Shown here piece after piece: positions 11,746-31,945 of a DNA stretch of 64,000 nt. Source of the stretch: Apoderus coryli. Taxonomy: Eukaryota > Arthropoda > Insecta > Coleoptera > Attelabidae. A program made the translations under genes and the position numbers. Below the pieces are notes generated by a model that saw only the letters and a program-made list of their open reading frames with translations, was not told where the DNA came from and did no database searches. Position 1 is the stretch's first letter; each line of letters starts with the position of its first letter. The stretch is taken from NCBI GenBank assembly GCA_911728435.2, contig OU452204.1, forward strand, positions 10,106,001 through 10,170,000, written 5' to 3'.

Positions 11746-12106
11746 AATTTAGTTAATCAGAACTTCCAAGATAATTCTGAACGTCACCTCAAAACTTCAG
11801 CACACAGCCCTCGTAAACAACACATTCAAATAAAACAGTGTAGGTGGACAAATGCTATCGAGCAACGTGTAAAAAATACACCATGATAAGATATCAATTC
11901 GAAATACTAGACTTTTCAGTCAGAAGTTACAAAGCGTAATATTGTTTATATTAGTATGCTGAATTGTTACCAGTTTCAAAAAAATCACTATGAAAATCCG
12001 CGTAATTTCATTAACATTTTGATACTAAACACCCCATTTTTGTTAATGTTATTAGTTTCAATTAAAGCGTGTTTTTATTTCACACTACGACACACACACT
12101 ACGACA

Positions 12107-12937
12107 TATACTCTATTCCTTCAACTTCTTCACGAATTTTGACTTTTAGTTCCTCGATTGTAGGTACAATCGAGGAACTGAAAGTCAGGTGACTAGCAAA
12201 CACTTTGGCTTTTAAATATCCCCACAGGAAAAAATCGGGTGCCGTTAAGTCGGGGGACCTCGAAGGCCAAAGCAAATCTCCGATTCGAGAAATGAGTCGA
12301 CCATTAAACATTTCTCGCAGGACCCTCATTGAGTTTCTGACGGTATGAGCTGTTGCCCCATCTTGGGCCAATAATACCAAAAGATCCTACTCCACATCAC
12401 ACAACCACTTTTGGATTATGGAGGTTTATATGGATTTTCATTTGACCAGTAACTAAAATTCTGTTTATTGACCATGCCATTCAAATAAAAATTTGCTTCG
12501 TCGGTCATTAGTAGACTGAGAATTGCTCCTTGATGTAAATCCAAAAATTCTTGACAAAATGCTAACCTTGCTTCGTTATCTTGATTGCTAAGATGCTGTG
12601 GCATTTGGTGTTTATAGGGATGAAATTTGAAGAATTCGATCTAAGCTTCCCTTCGATATTCCTAGGATAAAGGTTTGTCGATTAGCAGACATTTTAGGAC
12701 TTCTCGTAAAGGCAATTCTAACTCGTTCAATATTTTCTGGTGTACGAACTGTTCTTCGACATCCAGGCATCTTCAAATTTTGTACGCCAATGACGAACCC
12801 ATAACTTAACAGTTTTTCGATTTGCCCCAGGATCCCTTGTTGTTATTAAACTGACGCCGGAATGCACGCCTTCTTCTATCGAATTGCTTCTTATCTAAGT
12901 CTCTACACAAAACACGTTGTTGGACTGAGTAATCCAT
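12107..12937 (-). pseudogene. Mariner-like transposase, frameshifted; C-terminus at 7293-7368
   Basis: DDE transposase of the Tc1/mariner superfamily, which would cut and paste its own element. Start at ATG 12937 (MDYSVQQRVLCRD), an N-terminal HTH region broken by frameshifts, then readable blocks: DEANFYLNGMVNKQNF (12416-12604), QDGATAHT and SRSPDLTAPDFFLWGYLK (12099-12380). The Asp of QDG and the Asp of SPD are separated by 36 residues. A short inverted duplication (12148-12186) disturbs the region after GYLKAKVFAS. The frame runs ...IREEVEGI, is cut by the LINE, and resumes at 7368 as DEGLLRGVINHF to a TAG at 7293-7295. Not functional. Confidence 0.8.
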
Positions 12938-13470
12938 GAAAGTTCAAAGGGATGTTGAAATAATGTCTCAAAGCAATACAAAATAATTATTGATGAAAAA
13001 TGACGTTCCACGAAATTATTAATTTAAAATTTATTTGTCTACTTGATTAATAATTTACTTAAATCCCAAAGACTACAGAAGATAATCTCACAGTCCCACA
13101 GAGAACAATCTATTTAGTTAGGGAATTTATTAATAATATAAAATGGGTAGTCTATTATGGGGAACCCGGTATAATATAGTTGTTGTTGTTGATATACATC
13201 ACTCCATATAGTGGATTAATTTCCGTCTTTCTTCAAAAATTCCGATCCATGTGCAACCAAAGTTTTTAGGAGTGTATATTTGCCAATTCATTAGAATTAG
13301 AACTACATAGTTCTTAAGAGCTATGGAGTTGCAAAAGCATATCTCTTCATTGGCGATGTCGATGATTAGAGATTTTGTAAGTCTCCATCACTTATAAAGC
13401 ACGCAATAATTATAAAGCTTAATCAAAGTGAATCTTACTTAAAGTTATATGGGTGCTCTGAATATCAGAA

Positions 13471-13570
13471 AAATACATCACAGTGCTAGTAAGCCATTTT
13501 CCTTTTATAAAACCTCTATATACAATAATTATTGTAAAGGCAAATGGTTTACTAGTACTGTGATGTATTT
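13471..13570. mobile_element. 100-bp MITE-like palindrome
   Basis: AAATACATCACAGTGCTAGT... at 13471-13499 pairs with ...ACTAGTACTGTGATGTATTT at 13541-13570 with few mismatches, separated by ~40 bp. The ORF crossing it is a by-product. Confidence 0.6.
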
Positions 13571-14574
13571 GTTTGTGCAACTGTTTTATTTTTCAATGTT
13601 TTTTTTTGTTCTGAATAGTTCTCCAAGGATGACTTAATATAGGTCGAAATCTCACAATTCAAAAAGAGTTTCGATTGCATTGACCTATCCGCAACTAAAA
13701 AACAATACCTATATGATCATAAAGATCAGTAAGCAAAAAATAAAATAAATAAAAGATGTACTTAAAGTTTTTTACGATTGCATTCGCTGTAACGATTCAA
13801 TCAATGACTGCCAGATTTTACAAGTACGCATAGCCTCCGATTTAGTGTAGGATCAATTAAAAATTATTATTTTAAAAATTACACTGATATTATTTTATTT
13901 CGTTGTAAATAATTATATTTAAGCATCTTCTAAGTTATAGAAATGAATTTTATATCAAAAAATCCTATTGAATTTAACGATTTAAAGCTACTGTCGTAAA
14001 TGGGAAAATTTTATATGTTTACCTCGACATATGTGCTGTGTTGAGCAACTTTTGTGACCGCCTTCACAGAGACCCGAGAGTAAAAGCAGGAAGTTAAAGG
14101 CGTGCTTCCGGTATTAGAGAATGCGTAATTTCCGTAAAAAAATGCCTTCCTTACACAAAATGCTTTTGTTGTACAAAACGCATTTCTCAATATATTTGGT
14201 AAAAAGGTATAGAAGTTCCACTGCTCTCAGATAAGGCACAAAGGTTATATTATTATTTTGTGTGAGACATAGAACAGATAAAAATATTTGTATCTGTTGG
14301 TATGGTCACCAAACAGATGTAGCACTTCGATACATCATCTTGTGTGTGATCATGTCGAGGTTACCTGCCCTGCTTCCATAGAAGTTTGAATCATTTTCAG
14401 TTTTAGCAGAGATTATCTTTTTTTTTTTATTTTGAACTCGATTTTTTAGTGTAAGGTTATCCAATTTTGTTGTTAAAAAAACTTTTCTTATTTCAATTAA
14501 AACACTAGTCTAGATGAAATACCTGATCAGCATCATCAATACGAACACTTTTCCAAAACAAATTGTGATACTTA

Positions 14575-15020
14575 CAAGAAGAAAGGTAAGCTCAAACCGG
14601 GAAATTGCCGCCCTGTCAGCTTGACTTGCGCACTTTGTGAGTATATGAAGAAAGTCATCACCAAAGCTATGATATCTTTTCTGCTGAAGTCCAACGTTAC
14701 ACTTAGAACGACAACACGGGTTTCTGCCCAAAATGTCAGTGATCAATCAACATGTTGGGAATCCTACAAATGATGTGTATTATTTGGACTTTGAGAAAGT
14801 TTTTGATAAAGTTCCACTTACGCGACTGTTGTTGGAGTTGAAGCACTAAGGTATTCGAGGTTGTCTATTGAGATGGATCGAAGGGTGCAGATTTCATGTA
14901 ACAGCAAATAGGGTGCTTTCGGTTGCGCTGCCGGTTGAGTGGTGTGCCACAGGCATCAGTTCATGGATCTCTAATATTTTTAGTATACATATCGGATCTT
15001 AATGAAAATTTTCGCGTGTG
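14575..15020 (+). pseudogene. LINE reverse-transcriptase relic
   Basis: Broken plus-strand reading frames recover, in order, KLKPGNCRPVSLT, a degenerate QHGFLP, DVYYLDFEKVFDKVP, GIRGCLLRWIEG, SGVPQASV and LIFLVYISDL. These correspond to RT finger/palm blocks of a non-LTR element (NYRPVSLT, QHGF, DFSKAFDKV, SGVPQGS, LFLIYINDL). Several frameshifts and stops; the YADD block is not found. An old truncated insertion. Confidence 0.7.
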
Positions 15021-15220
15021 ATACTAATCTGCAATATGCTTCAGTGTGGCGTCCTGCTCGACAGGTTGTCAAATTAATTTGAACTCCGATAGTGGCATTT
15101 TAAATGCTGACAACAATATTTTAAACATAAAAATTTTTATTTCCGCGGTGTGATTTGTAATTGTTATCAATTCATCCTTGAATAATACATTAAGTAGCTT
15201 TCTAATTTCGACCCTATTAT

Positions 15221-15265
15221 TGCTACTGATGATGAGAGTATATACTCTCGAAACATGTATGGTAC
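15221..15265 (+). ncRNA. Type I hammerhead ribozyme motif, intact
   Basis: CTGATGA at 15226-15232, a stem II with perfect arms (GAGAGTATATACTCTC), then GAAAC-AT-GTA. Stem I pairs TGCTA with TGGTA using two wobbles. A box TTGTGGAGCAGACG follows at 15292-15305. All conserved core bases are present; cleavage is predicted after GTA. Confidence 0.72.
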
Positions 15266-16289
15266 ATTGATTTAATTATAAAAGATTATATTGTGGAGCA
15301 GACGTCTTTCATTCCATTACACTTTCACTCCTCGTCATGGATTATTTTTCGAAAAAAAAAAAGAAGTAGAGTTGTTTCCTTATTTATTCTTTTGTGAATT
15401 AATAATTAAATAAAGTGTAAACGTGAAGTTGTTATGGTTTTAATTTATTGTTGTTGATACCCGAGCACAATATATATACCTCTATATAACAGTAATAAGT
15501 ATGTTAAACACAAAGACGCTTTTCGGTCTTTCCTACTAACATATCTTCTAATGAAAGCTGTCATATCTTATCAAATTCTAGTAAAAATGCTCAATTTGGT
15601 ATAGGATAGGCCGAAACGTAGGCTTCGTCAGTCGAAATATTTGAAAAAAACTTAAATTTTCCATATCTTAAAAATAATTCAGCCTTTCATAAACCCTCTT
15701 TGGAAATCCAGGTTCAATTAATTTGAAAACATTGAGATCATCATCCAATAATTCCATATTTTTAATCGCCACACAAAGTAAACAACCCAATAATGAAAAA
15801 TATAAAAGCAATATTGAGGTTAGAATTCCATTTGAGAAGAGAATTTTCGACCCTTAGCTTAAGGAACACGCAAATTTAAGTGACGTTTCAACGCGGTGCA
15901 ATAAAAAATAGATGCAATTCGACTCTTAGAACAAATCGTCACTTAAACTGTATGTGGTGCAAACGGGCATAAGAGAAATAAATAGGAAAAATCAAAGTAA
16001 CAACTTTTTATTACCGAAAACTTATTTATCACTTATATTAAATGAACCAGTTATGAAGACCCGGTAAAAACGAGTTTACCGGCTTTTGATAAGTCAATGG
16101 TTTCTATTATTTCGTGATTTTCACTAACAGAAATTGACGATGATGTTTAGTGTTTCGTTGATGATGCTGATGGCAAAATGACAGCAACTGAACATCAAAA
16201 AGCGTCTTTTTCAAACGGCGAAGTCTGAAGTACAACGAAGAACTCGATATCTGAAGAATCAGTGGTGGACGGCTAAATTCATCTAAATG

Positions 16290-16780
16290 CAACAACTAGC
16301 CGACAGCAACAACACCAGAGCCTTCTTCCACTTCCTGAGACCATTTACGGCCCCTCTGCACAGAGTCTTAACCCACTGAAAACCAGCGATGGCTCTCGTC
16401 TTCTAAAGGATTGCAAGTCAATCGGCTCCCGGTGGAAAGAACATTTTCAGGAACTACTAATCAGGGACACGAATGTTGATAATGCAACCCAACAACACTT
16501 GGGAGATGTACCTTCTCTGCAAGAAGTTGATACAGCTATTCGACAACTTAAAAACAACAAAGCAGCGGGCATATCTCCAGAACTTTTTAAAGAAGAAGGA
16601 CCTGTGATATTGCAAGATTTTCATGTTTTAATAACCAAAATAGGGAACACCGAAACCGTTCCTGCTGAAATGCGAGATAATTGTCACTATATTTAAGAAA
16701 GGGGATAGGTCCGTATGTGAAAACTATCGTGGTATCTCATTCCTCTCCATCGCTGGAAAGGTTCTTGCATGCATAAGGAG
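16290..16780 (+). pseudogene. LINE reverse-transcriptase N-terminal relic
   Basis: Fragments read in shifting frames: NNTRAFFHFLRPF, SDGSRLLKDCKSIGSRWKEHFQELL, then the 65-residue block from 16499, VPSLQEVDTAIRQLKNNKAAGI, continuing to VPAEMRDN, then NYRGISFLSIAGKVLA after a frameshift. This is the linker and first RT blocks of an insect non-LTR element (the family form is 'NKAxGxDGIPAE ... NYRGISLLS'). Sequence to the palm motif is lost. Confidence 0.7.
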
Positions 16781-17568
16781 ACGCATTTTAATGTGTATAT
16801 TAATTTTGTTTTAGTGACTTAAGTTTCGAGAGTGCTTGATTGTTTATGTCACAATAATGTTTAGGGAAATTGTAAACGTTTCTACATCCTAATTCAAATT
16901 ATAAGAATTTTGTGTTGTCTCTCTGTTTTTTTGAAATGAGCGATATGCATTTCTACCTAAATGATAAAACGCGACCTATACATGTTGTCGTACGAAAATG
17001 CTAAATAACAGGTGTGCTCTGCAACTCTAAGACACTGTTCTGCAAAAGGCTTCAATTTCAAACACAACGACGCAGCAAGGGCCACATGGAGACCATCAAC
17101 TTCTTTTCCAAAAGATCTCTTTAGGTCGAAGGCTACAATTTACAACTAAAATTTATCAAAAAACTGTAGAGAGATTTTTACCATTTCTGTAATTCATTGT
17201 GTTTAGAATAAATTTCAATTCACCGATACGATGAGGAGACGATGAAATTCATGTCGTACAAGAACGACACATACCTTAGAACGGCAATTCTACAAGTATA
17301 AATTCATATTTTATTACTAACTGTTCTGTTGAAATAAATCATCATTTATTCCATAAAAGCTTGTCTTGGAAACCCTTAAATGGTTTTATCATTTTAAAAG
17401 ATATGCTATAATTGTTATTTACCATGTTTTCATTCTGTAGGAATTCAATTCATATTATTTTTTAAAGTAATCAATTTCGAAGAGGAGCGGGATTTAGTTA
17501 TAAAATCAAACGACGTCAGCTCCATAAAATTCTTTAAAAACATGTTCAATTTCAGGTAAGGGAGATTT

Positions 17569-17612
17569 TGCCATACATGTTTCGGAATTTTATAATTCCA
17601 TCTTCAGTGGCA
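17569..17612 (-). ncRNA. Type I hammerhead ribozyme motif, intact core
   Basis: Minus strand: stem I TGCCA/TGGCA (5 bp), core CTGAAGA (position 7 is free in the hammerhead consensus CUGANGA), stem II GGAATT/AATTCC, GAAAC-AT-GTA. All core positions are consistent with cleavage. Confidence 0.7.
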
Positions 17613-18121
17613 TTATACGTTAGTCAACAGATTGGTGAAATTTATATATTATGCTAAAAGCAACATAGGTAAAATTATGGTTAACATCGGCTACACACGG
17701 CACTCACCATTTCATGGCAATTGACGTAGCTATTGCGCACTCCCCATTTAACACTTTTATGTCAACTGCCATCTGTCTGCTCCATATATATTTTCTTCTA
17801 CAACACAACTATACCAACTAGATATAAGAAAATTTGTACATAACTTAAACCAAATACCTATAGAATTATTTGAATTTAGAAAATGATCAACAAAAATGAT
17901 CAACAAAAATAAAACTTTTAAAAAAGAAAAAATTGTATATGTTAATATGTAGTAGCTATCTTAGTAATTTGATATTTTATTTGAATTTTATTTTATTTTT
18001 TTTGTGTTCAAATACTTTTTCACAAAATGATGAGTGCTGTGTGTAGCCGATGTTAATCATAATGCTTTTAACATATATAAATGTTTAACTTCACCGATCT
18101 GTTGACATAATCTTACGTATA

Positions 18122-18167
18122 ATGCCACTGAAGATGGAATTATAAGATTCCGAAATATGTCTGGCAA
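18122..18167 (+). ncRNA. Hammerhead motif, one core-proximal change
   Basis: Right-arm copy: CTGAAGA, stem II GGAATTATAAGATTCC, then GAAAT-AT-GTC instead of GAAAC, replacing the first stem III C-G pair by U-G. Stem I TGCCA/TGGCA is kept. Possibly weakened. Confidence 0.6.
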
Positions 18168-18544
18168 AAATCTCCCCCACCTGAGAAAACATACCATTGG
18201 CAATAAGAAATAGAATTTTTTGACGCTGACGTCGTTTGATTTATAAATAATTTATGTTAGATAATATTGATCAATATACTTATTAAACTATTATATAATA
18301 AAAAAGTTCAACAAATAAGTGTTAAGTATATTGTTTTTGAACATTTGAATAATAATCAAATTTTTTTATATAATTATCTAGCACTCAATGAAGTACCTAC
18401 TCAATATTTTGATAATATTTTATAGAAACAATAGAACAAATTAGTGATAAATATTTATAGTTACGTAATTCATAAAAGGGACTTTAATATAGTATTAAAC
18501 ATCCATAATATCACATCTCTGAGTCGTGGTTCGAAATAACCACC

Positions 18545-27192
<8,648 letters not shown>

Positions 27193-27230
27193 TTTACCCA
27201 ATCAAATTAAATTTGTTAGAATATATGAGA

Positions 27231-27236
27231 AATAAA
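27231..27236 (+). promoter_or_regulatory. Poly(A) signal of the carboxylesterase
   Basis: AATAAA lies 38 bases after the esterase stop codon (TAA at 27190-27192) and is followed by a T/GT-rich stretch (GTTTGTTGTTG), as expected of a short insect 3' UTR. Confidence 0.7.
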
Positions 27237-27239
27237 GTT

Positions 27240-28500
27240 TGTTGTTGTTTTTTTTTTTATTAAAAGAAAATACTTTATTCTGTGTTTAGAATTTTTATTT
27301 CCATTAACTCGTTCAGCAAGCTATATTATCGCATCGTTATTAAAAATTGCATCCATCTAGTATATCCAATTTAATTGTCATATTTTTATTTTTAACTGTA
27401 CATAAATCTTCAATATTTAAAGTTCTGCCGGTAATTTTTTATGCAACATACAAAAGTATTTTAATTTCAATTTTTTTTGTACTGTATTATTATTTTACAC
27501 GAGATCGTATTTCAAGTATAACGCAGTAATTAAAAAAAATATTTAAATTTTAGATTTTGTAATGATTAACGATGTGTTAATAAACAACGGTTAGAATCCT
27601 ATCAAATCTTACGTATCTTGTAAAGTACAAATAATTTAATATAATTGGCACAACATCATTCCGAATAACTAAGACTGATTGTAATCAATAGTTATAATTA
27701 AATAATAAAGAGCTTACTAAAATTGGAATTTCAACTTATATAGGTAGTGTAATTTTATACTACTCTAGATTATATATATTTACAAATGATACTCTAATTA
27801 AATTGAGTATGCTCCAACGGAGTCAACGAATTTAAATGATTCCTAATTAAGTAGAAAGAATAACAAAAAGTAATGTTTGGATGAAAGTTTACGTTTCAAA
27901 AACAGCAAATAACAGTTTGAACGACTAAACATTAGACTTAAAATGCATAACGCTTTATATATGGCATTCAATGACTCAATAAGATTATGTGAATTTTAGA
28001 AACAGAGTTACTCTCTCAAAGAATCTGAATTAAATTAAAAATATCTACAGGAGTTTTCCAAATAAAAGACAAATTTATATTTTCCGAAACACCGTAACCT
28101 TTTCAACATTGTTTGCGAATGAGACTTGAGCGAGTGATAATAATTTAGAATAATTTTCCTAGACCTTCTAGATTTTGACGAATTAGGCCAAAGTTTATTA
28201 TTATTTATCGCGGCCATATTAGATTTTAATGGCGTTGAATATACCATATACATTGCTTCATAATACTCAATCCAATAAGTGGTTCAGGGTGGAACATTAG
28301 TAAGTCGGCACACTCTACTGCGAGCACACACAGTGTCTACTGTGCCTAATATAATAATAAAGTTTAAAGGCGTTGAACAACACAGATATAGAAATTGTTT
28401 TATATCCATACAAAGATAACTGTGATCTACTTAAAATACAAAAAATATGTGGCTTTTACTGAAACACAACATCCACGATAACCTCCGACAAGTGATACCT
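27240..28500. other. No gene recognised (esterase 3' flank)
   Basis: AT-rich; the ORFs at 27347-27529 (+) and 28035-28253 (-) lack domains. Nothing supportable. Confidence 0.5.
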
Positions 28501-28559
28501 GTAAGTTGTTATCAGTCTATTAATAACAGAAAAGTTTCAAATAGTCTTCCATTATCTAT

Positions 28560-29582
28560 TCCATTTTTGAATCATATTTGAATCGACGTATGCACTTCGT
28601 GCAATACAGTGGTTTTAAGTCTCACTCTTACTTGGCCACAAGTGGCGCTCCCCAAGGTAGTAACCTAGCCCCCCTGTTATTTGTAATATTCGTTAATGAC
28701 ATAGGAACGCACCTTTCTAGCAATTATTTACTTTTCGCAGATGCTCTTAAACTATTCAGAGTTGTTCACTCCGAAGACGACTGTGATGTACTACAGAGAG
28801 ATCTGAATATGCTTGAGGATTGGTGTACTGTGAATATGCTTTATTTAAACGTTGATAAATGCAAATATATAACATACACAAGAAGACGCCGCACTGTTTC
28901 TTACAATTACAGACTCTCTGGCGCTGCTCTTGATAAATGCACTGTTATTAAAGATCTGGGTGTGTTCATTGATAGCGAATTAACTTTTAATTATCATGTT
29001 TCCGAAACAAAGTAAAGGACGCTCAAATCTCAGGAATTTATTTTTAGAACGACGAACTCATTTAACAATACTGATTGTCTTATAGTGTTGTACAACGCAA
29101 TGGTAAGATCAAGGCTTGAATATGCTGCCGTTGCTTGGTCTCCAATATATGGAGTTTATGTTAACTCTCTCGAAAATGTTCAACGAAAATTCCTCAAACG
29201 ACTAGCCTTCAAGATTGATGGTCGGATTCCTGCCCGGGGATACGACCATTGTTTGCTATTGGAGAGATTTGATTTTCAATCGCTGGAGATGCGTAGGCAT
29301 TTTTCCTCTCAGTGTTTTATATTTGGTCTGATTAATGGTCTTATAGACTGTTCGCAATTGTTGGAGATGTTGCGGTTTAATATTCCGCAGTTCAATTCGA
29401 AAAGTGCCTATCTTTTCAGAGTACCTCCGGTGCACGCAAATTATGAAACAAGGGCTCCCATTTTCAAAGCATGTAATTTCTGTAATACTTATCCCATCTA
29501 TACTAGCATTAATGACTTCAATGAGAATCCCAATAGATTTAAGCGTGATTTGAGGAATGTTCTGGGGGAAATGATTCAATAG
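28560..29582 (+). pseudogene. 5'-truncated LINE ORF2 (RT palm to C-terminus)
   Basis: Readable from SYLNRRMHFVQYSGF through SGAPQGSNLAPLLF, IFVNDI, then LLFADALKLF (the second catalytic Asp of the F/YADD box is Ala), NVDKCK and IKDLGVFID, to a stop at 29013-29015. The frame resumes at about 29018 and continues from 29085 (LYNAMVRSRLEYAAVAWSP, NVQRKFLKRL, ARGYDHCLLLERF) to the natural end at 29582. It lacks the endonuclease and RT fingers. One stop plus the lost Asp make it inactive; otherwise little decayed. Confidence 0.85.
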
Positions 29583-29735
29583 ATTCCATGTACTTGCTCA
29601 GTGAAATATATCCATACGATCCGATATGTTTGTATTGTATTTATGCTACTGTCACCTTCAGTTTATTACTTTTGTAAATTTATTATTATTATATATATTA
29701 TTATTATGGTTAATAAAGCGATTACAAAGTAACAT
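29583..29735 (+). other. 3' UTR of the truncated LINE
   Basis: A short AT-rich tail with TTATTATTAT repeats (29680-29707) ends the LINE copy. The exact terminus is not determined. Confidence 0.4.
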
Positions 29736-29821
29736 TTCCACATTATAGTAATAATCTTTTGGGAAGTTGTCGCATGGATGATTGTACTCTATCTTAGAAA
29801 AATAATTTAACAAGTTTTTTC

Positions 29822-30225
29822 CTACACCATATCTTCATACGATATTAAATAATGACAAAAATTTCTTGCAGCAACCCTCAAGCCCCCAGTTAAACCTTGA
29901 CTGCCCTGGTAAGATTTTAAGTTCGTAGAAACATTTAGTCCCTCTTTAGCCGAAGTTTGACAATAGCTAATACATGTGTCACATGGGTGTTTCGTTAAAC
30001 ATTTTCCTCTGTTTTGAGATTTCTATAATCGTACGTGTTTATTTTTAAAATAAGTTGTTCCTTATTTTTAAATTGAATATTATACAGAGTATTACTTTTT
30101 TCTTGCAGTTCTTGTGTAATTGCCAGCAACATTTCGGTGGTGTCTTCAATACAGTTTGAACCCTCTGACTGATCTAAATCTGCAAAACTGTATTGCCGTA
30201 GGATTTCTGACATTACCAGACGCAT
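29822..30225 (-). pseudogene. Unknown coding unit in two frames
   Basis: ATG at 30225 opens a 76-residue acidic, helical frame (MSEILRQYSFADLDQSEGSN ... TQELQEKSNTLYNIQF ... EENV, stop at 29995-29997). Immediately after, another frame stays open: HPCDTCISYCQTSAKEGLNV, then LKSYQGSQGL and RVAARNFCHYL, to TAG at 29824-29822. It looks coding (mixed composition, Cys-x2-Cys, no stop for 55 codons). One indel would join the two. A GC-richer leader lies upstream at 30330-30420. I do not recognise the family. A pseudogene, a retrocopy or a gene with an unseen tiny intron are all possible. Confidence 0.4.
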
Positions 30226-30712
30226 TCCTAATTTGCCCGAAATTTTTTTATATTTTCAACAACATTCACACACTCACAAAAATAATACAACCGGTATAAC
30301 ATATAATACTAGGAATAACGTTGTTGGCGCGGACGCTCTATATCAACTACGTTCTGAAACATCTCACCCGGTGAGCGATCTGCCGTCGCCGTTGGTCGGC
30401 GAAATTGGAATATAAGGACAAGTGCTGTGACTAGTTTAGTATAATCTTTGGACGATGGTGTTACCATCTATAACGCTTTGGCTAATATGCTCCAGTTATG
30501 GCGTAACTAGGTGTTTATTTTATTAACTTTTATTTCTAATGTCATTCGTACACTAACCGCTCCTTTTTTTATTTTTTACATCTGTGACAGCAGCTATAGC
30601 AACAGTATTGCCACTTGAATATAAAATTAAAACACATAACTTACAATGATGAAGATACAATTTGGTATATCGTGTAACTCAAAACTATCTTTGTTACAAA
30701 ATGTTAAAATAG

Positions 30713-31292
30713 TATATTGTGCAACGAACATGAAATGACATATATTTCCTAAGAGTATGATCGTTTGCAGCACTCGCCTGCGGCTCATGCTGCAAATCAT
30801 ACGAGTAGGAAATGGTCATTTCATGTGAGTTTCACACTATACTTTTTCTACGACTGATTTAATACTTTTGAATAAATTTAACATAATTTTTAGGCAAATA
30901 TTTGTTTTTCGAAACTTACCCTTGTTAGCATATAAGCCTAAATACGATAAATTAGAAGTATTAAATTGACTAGGTGGTGTTAAACTATATTCACTATCAC
31001 TGTTTATGTGTTTTGAAATTAGCAAAATACTTAATTATAATTATTATTAATTATAAATACCAAAACTGTCAATTTGGTGTTTGTATTTTCGGCGTTGCTA
31101 TGGTGATTTTTCATGCCCGCCGCTACTTTTGTCATTACAATTGATTACACAATGAAATTTTATCCCTAGCAACTAGTGGGAAATATTATTACGCACGGAT
31201 AAATGATAAACAGCATTACAATGTACTACATTGTCAAATCATGATTGAACATATAATAAAGGCATTTAAAGACAGTCGTAGAAAAATAAATT
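30713..31292 (-). repeat. Interspersed repeat copy B, inverted relative to 5431-6016
   Basis: Reverse complement of copy A over essentially its full length, including the hairpin around GCAGCACTCGCCTGCGG (30760-30815) and the TCTACGACTG ends (30846-30856 and 31274-31288). It carries one arm only (AACTAGTGGGAAATATTATT) of the palindrome duplicated in copy A. Confidence 0.75.
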
Positions 31293-31945
31293 TTTATTGT
31301 CTATTCGACGCCACTAAAATCTATAATTTAAATGCATTCACATTTGTTACATAAACTAATAATTCTTATAGATATGTCAGTTATTTTGTCTATACCTGTA
31401 GATATTTTTATTTTAAATGAGAATCTGAGATAGAACAATAATCCCAAATTTGTCACTGTTATGGTTTTGAAATATCATACTATTATTTGTTTATTAGTTG
31501 TTAGGTATCTTTTGGAGCTTAAAATCTTAGGCTATGCTGAAAATTTAGTTTCAGTATCTGAAAATTATTTCGAAATATCCTGTATAAAGCTATAATTTAC
31601 TCAAAACAAATACAATGTACATATTATGCAATATGTATACAATTCTTAATGGAATTAATAACTAGATACATTAATGGATCGTAATTTCACCAAAATTGAA
31701 TATAAACATTTGATCCATTAGAATAAATACATCAAATGAGTTCTAATTAATTTTGTATGTACCTATCCGTAGAGTGGTAAATGGAATGAGTAGGTTAATT
31801 CAGGAACGGGAATCAAAACAAAATTGTTTTGAATACTAATAAGGTACCAGCCGACTCTTTTGTCGACCCACGACACACACAAGGAAGCTCAATCAAATCT
31901 TGACCCTTGTCTTAATTTTTCGGATTGTTTTGGGAGTTCTCAACT

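Larger units (their letters stand above)
7369..12111 (-). mobile_element. Full-length LINE retrotransposon (CR1-like group), two intact ORFs
   Basis: Non-LTR retrotransposon of 4743 bp on the minus strand: 5' UTR 12111-11746, ORF1 11745-10564, ORF2 10598-7674, 3' UTR 7673-7392 and an (ATT)n tail at 7369-7391. Flanked by a 6-bp duplication TCTATT (7363-7368 and 12112-12117). The 5' end contains a short direct duplication (12081-12106, ACTACGACA units). Both ORFs are open throughout, so the insertion is young and may be, or recently was, mobile. The clade is inferred from the ORF1 layout (zinc finger plus SGNH-like domain) and could be CR1, Daphne or Kiri. Confidence 0.88.
7120..13169 (-). mobile_element. 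Mariner-like DNA transposon interrupted by a LINE
   Basis: Near-perfect inverted ends: 7120-7150 (CAGGGTTCCTCATAATAGAC...) and 13139-13169 (reverse complement starts CCGGGTTCCCCATAATAGAC), flanked by TA on both sides (7118-7119, 13170-13171), the Tc1/mariner target duplication. Inside, on the minus strand, is a decayed transposase (12937 to 12107, then 7368 to 7293). The ~6.05 kb total is inflated by the LINE at 7369-12111; without it the element is about 1.3 kb, the normal mariner size. Confidence 0.85.
17496..18246. mobile_element. Inverted-repeat element with two hammerhead motifs
   Basis: Arms of about 240 bp (17496-17728 and 18005-18246) are inverted copies: both contain the ACGACGTCA end, the hammerhead and the block TGTGTAGCCGATGTTAA. 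The ~275-bp AT-rich spacer has no ORF. Hammerheads face outward (minus in the left arm, plus in the right). It lies ~300 bp upstream of the esterase start. Confidence 0.75.

Noticed and set aside
11487..11747. Plus-strand ORFs at 11216-11886 and 8558-9768
   Set aside because: They lie antisense to intact LINE ORF1 and ORF2 and have no domain; shadows.
13449..13637. 62-residue ORF
   Set aside because: It crosses the MITE palindrome and has no protein-like features outside it.
14022..14364. ACCTCGACAT / ATGTCGAGGT as transposon ends
   Set aside because: Only about 10 matching bases and no target duplication; too weak.
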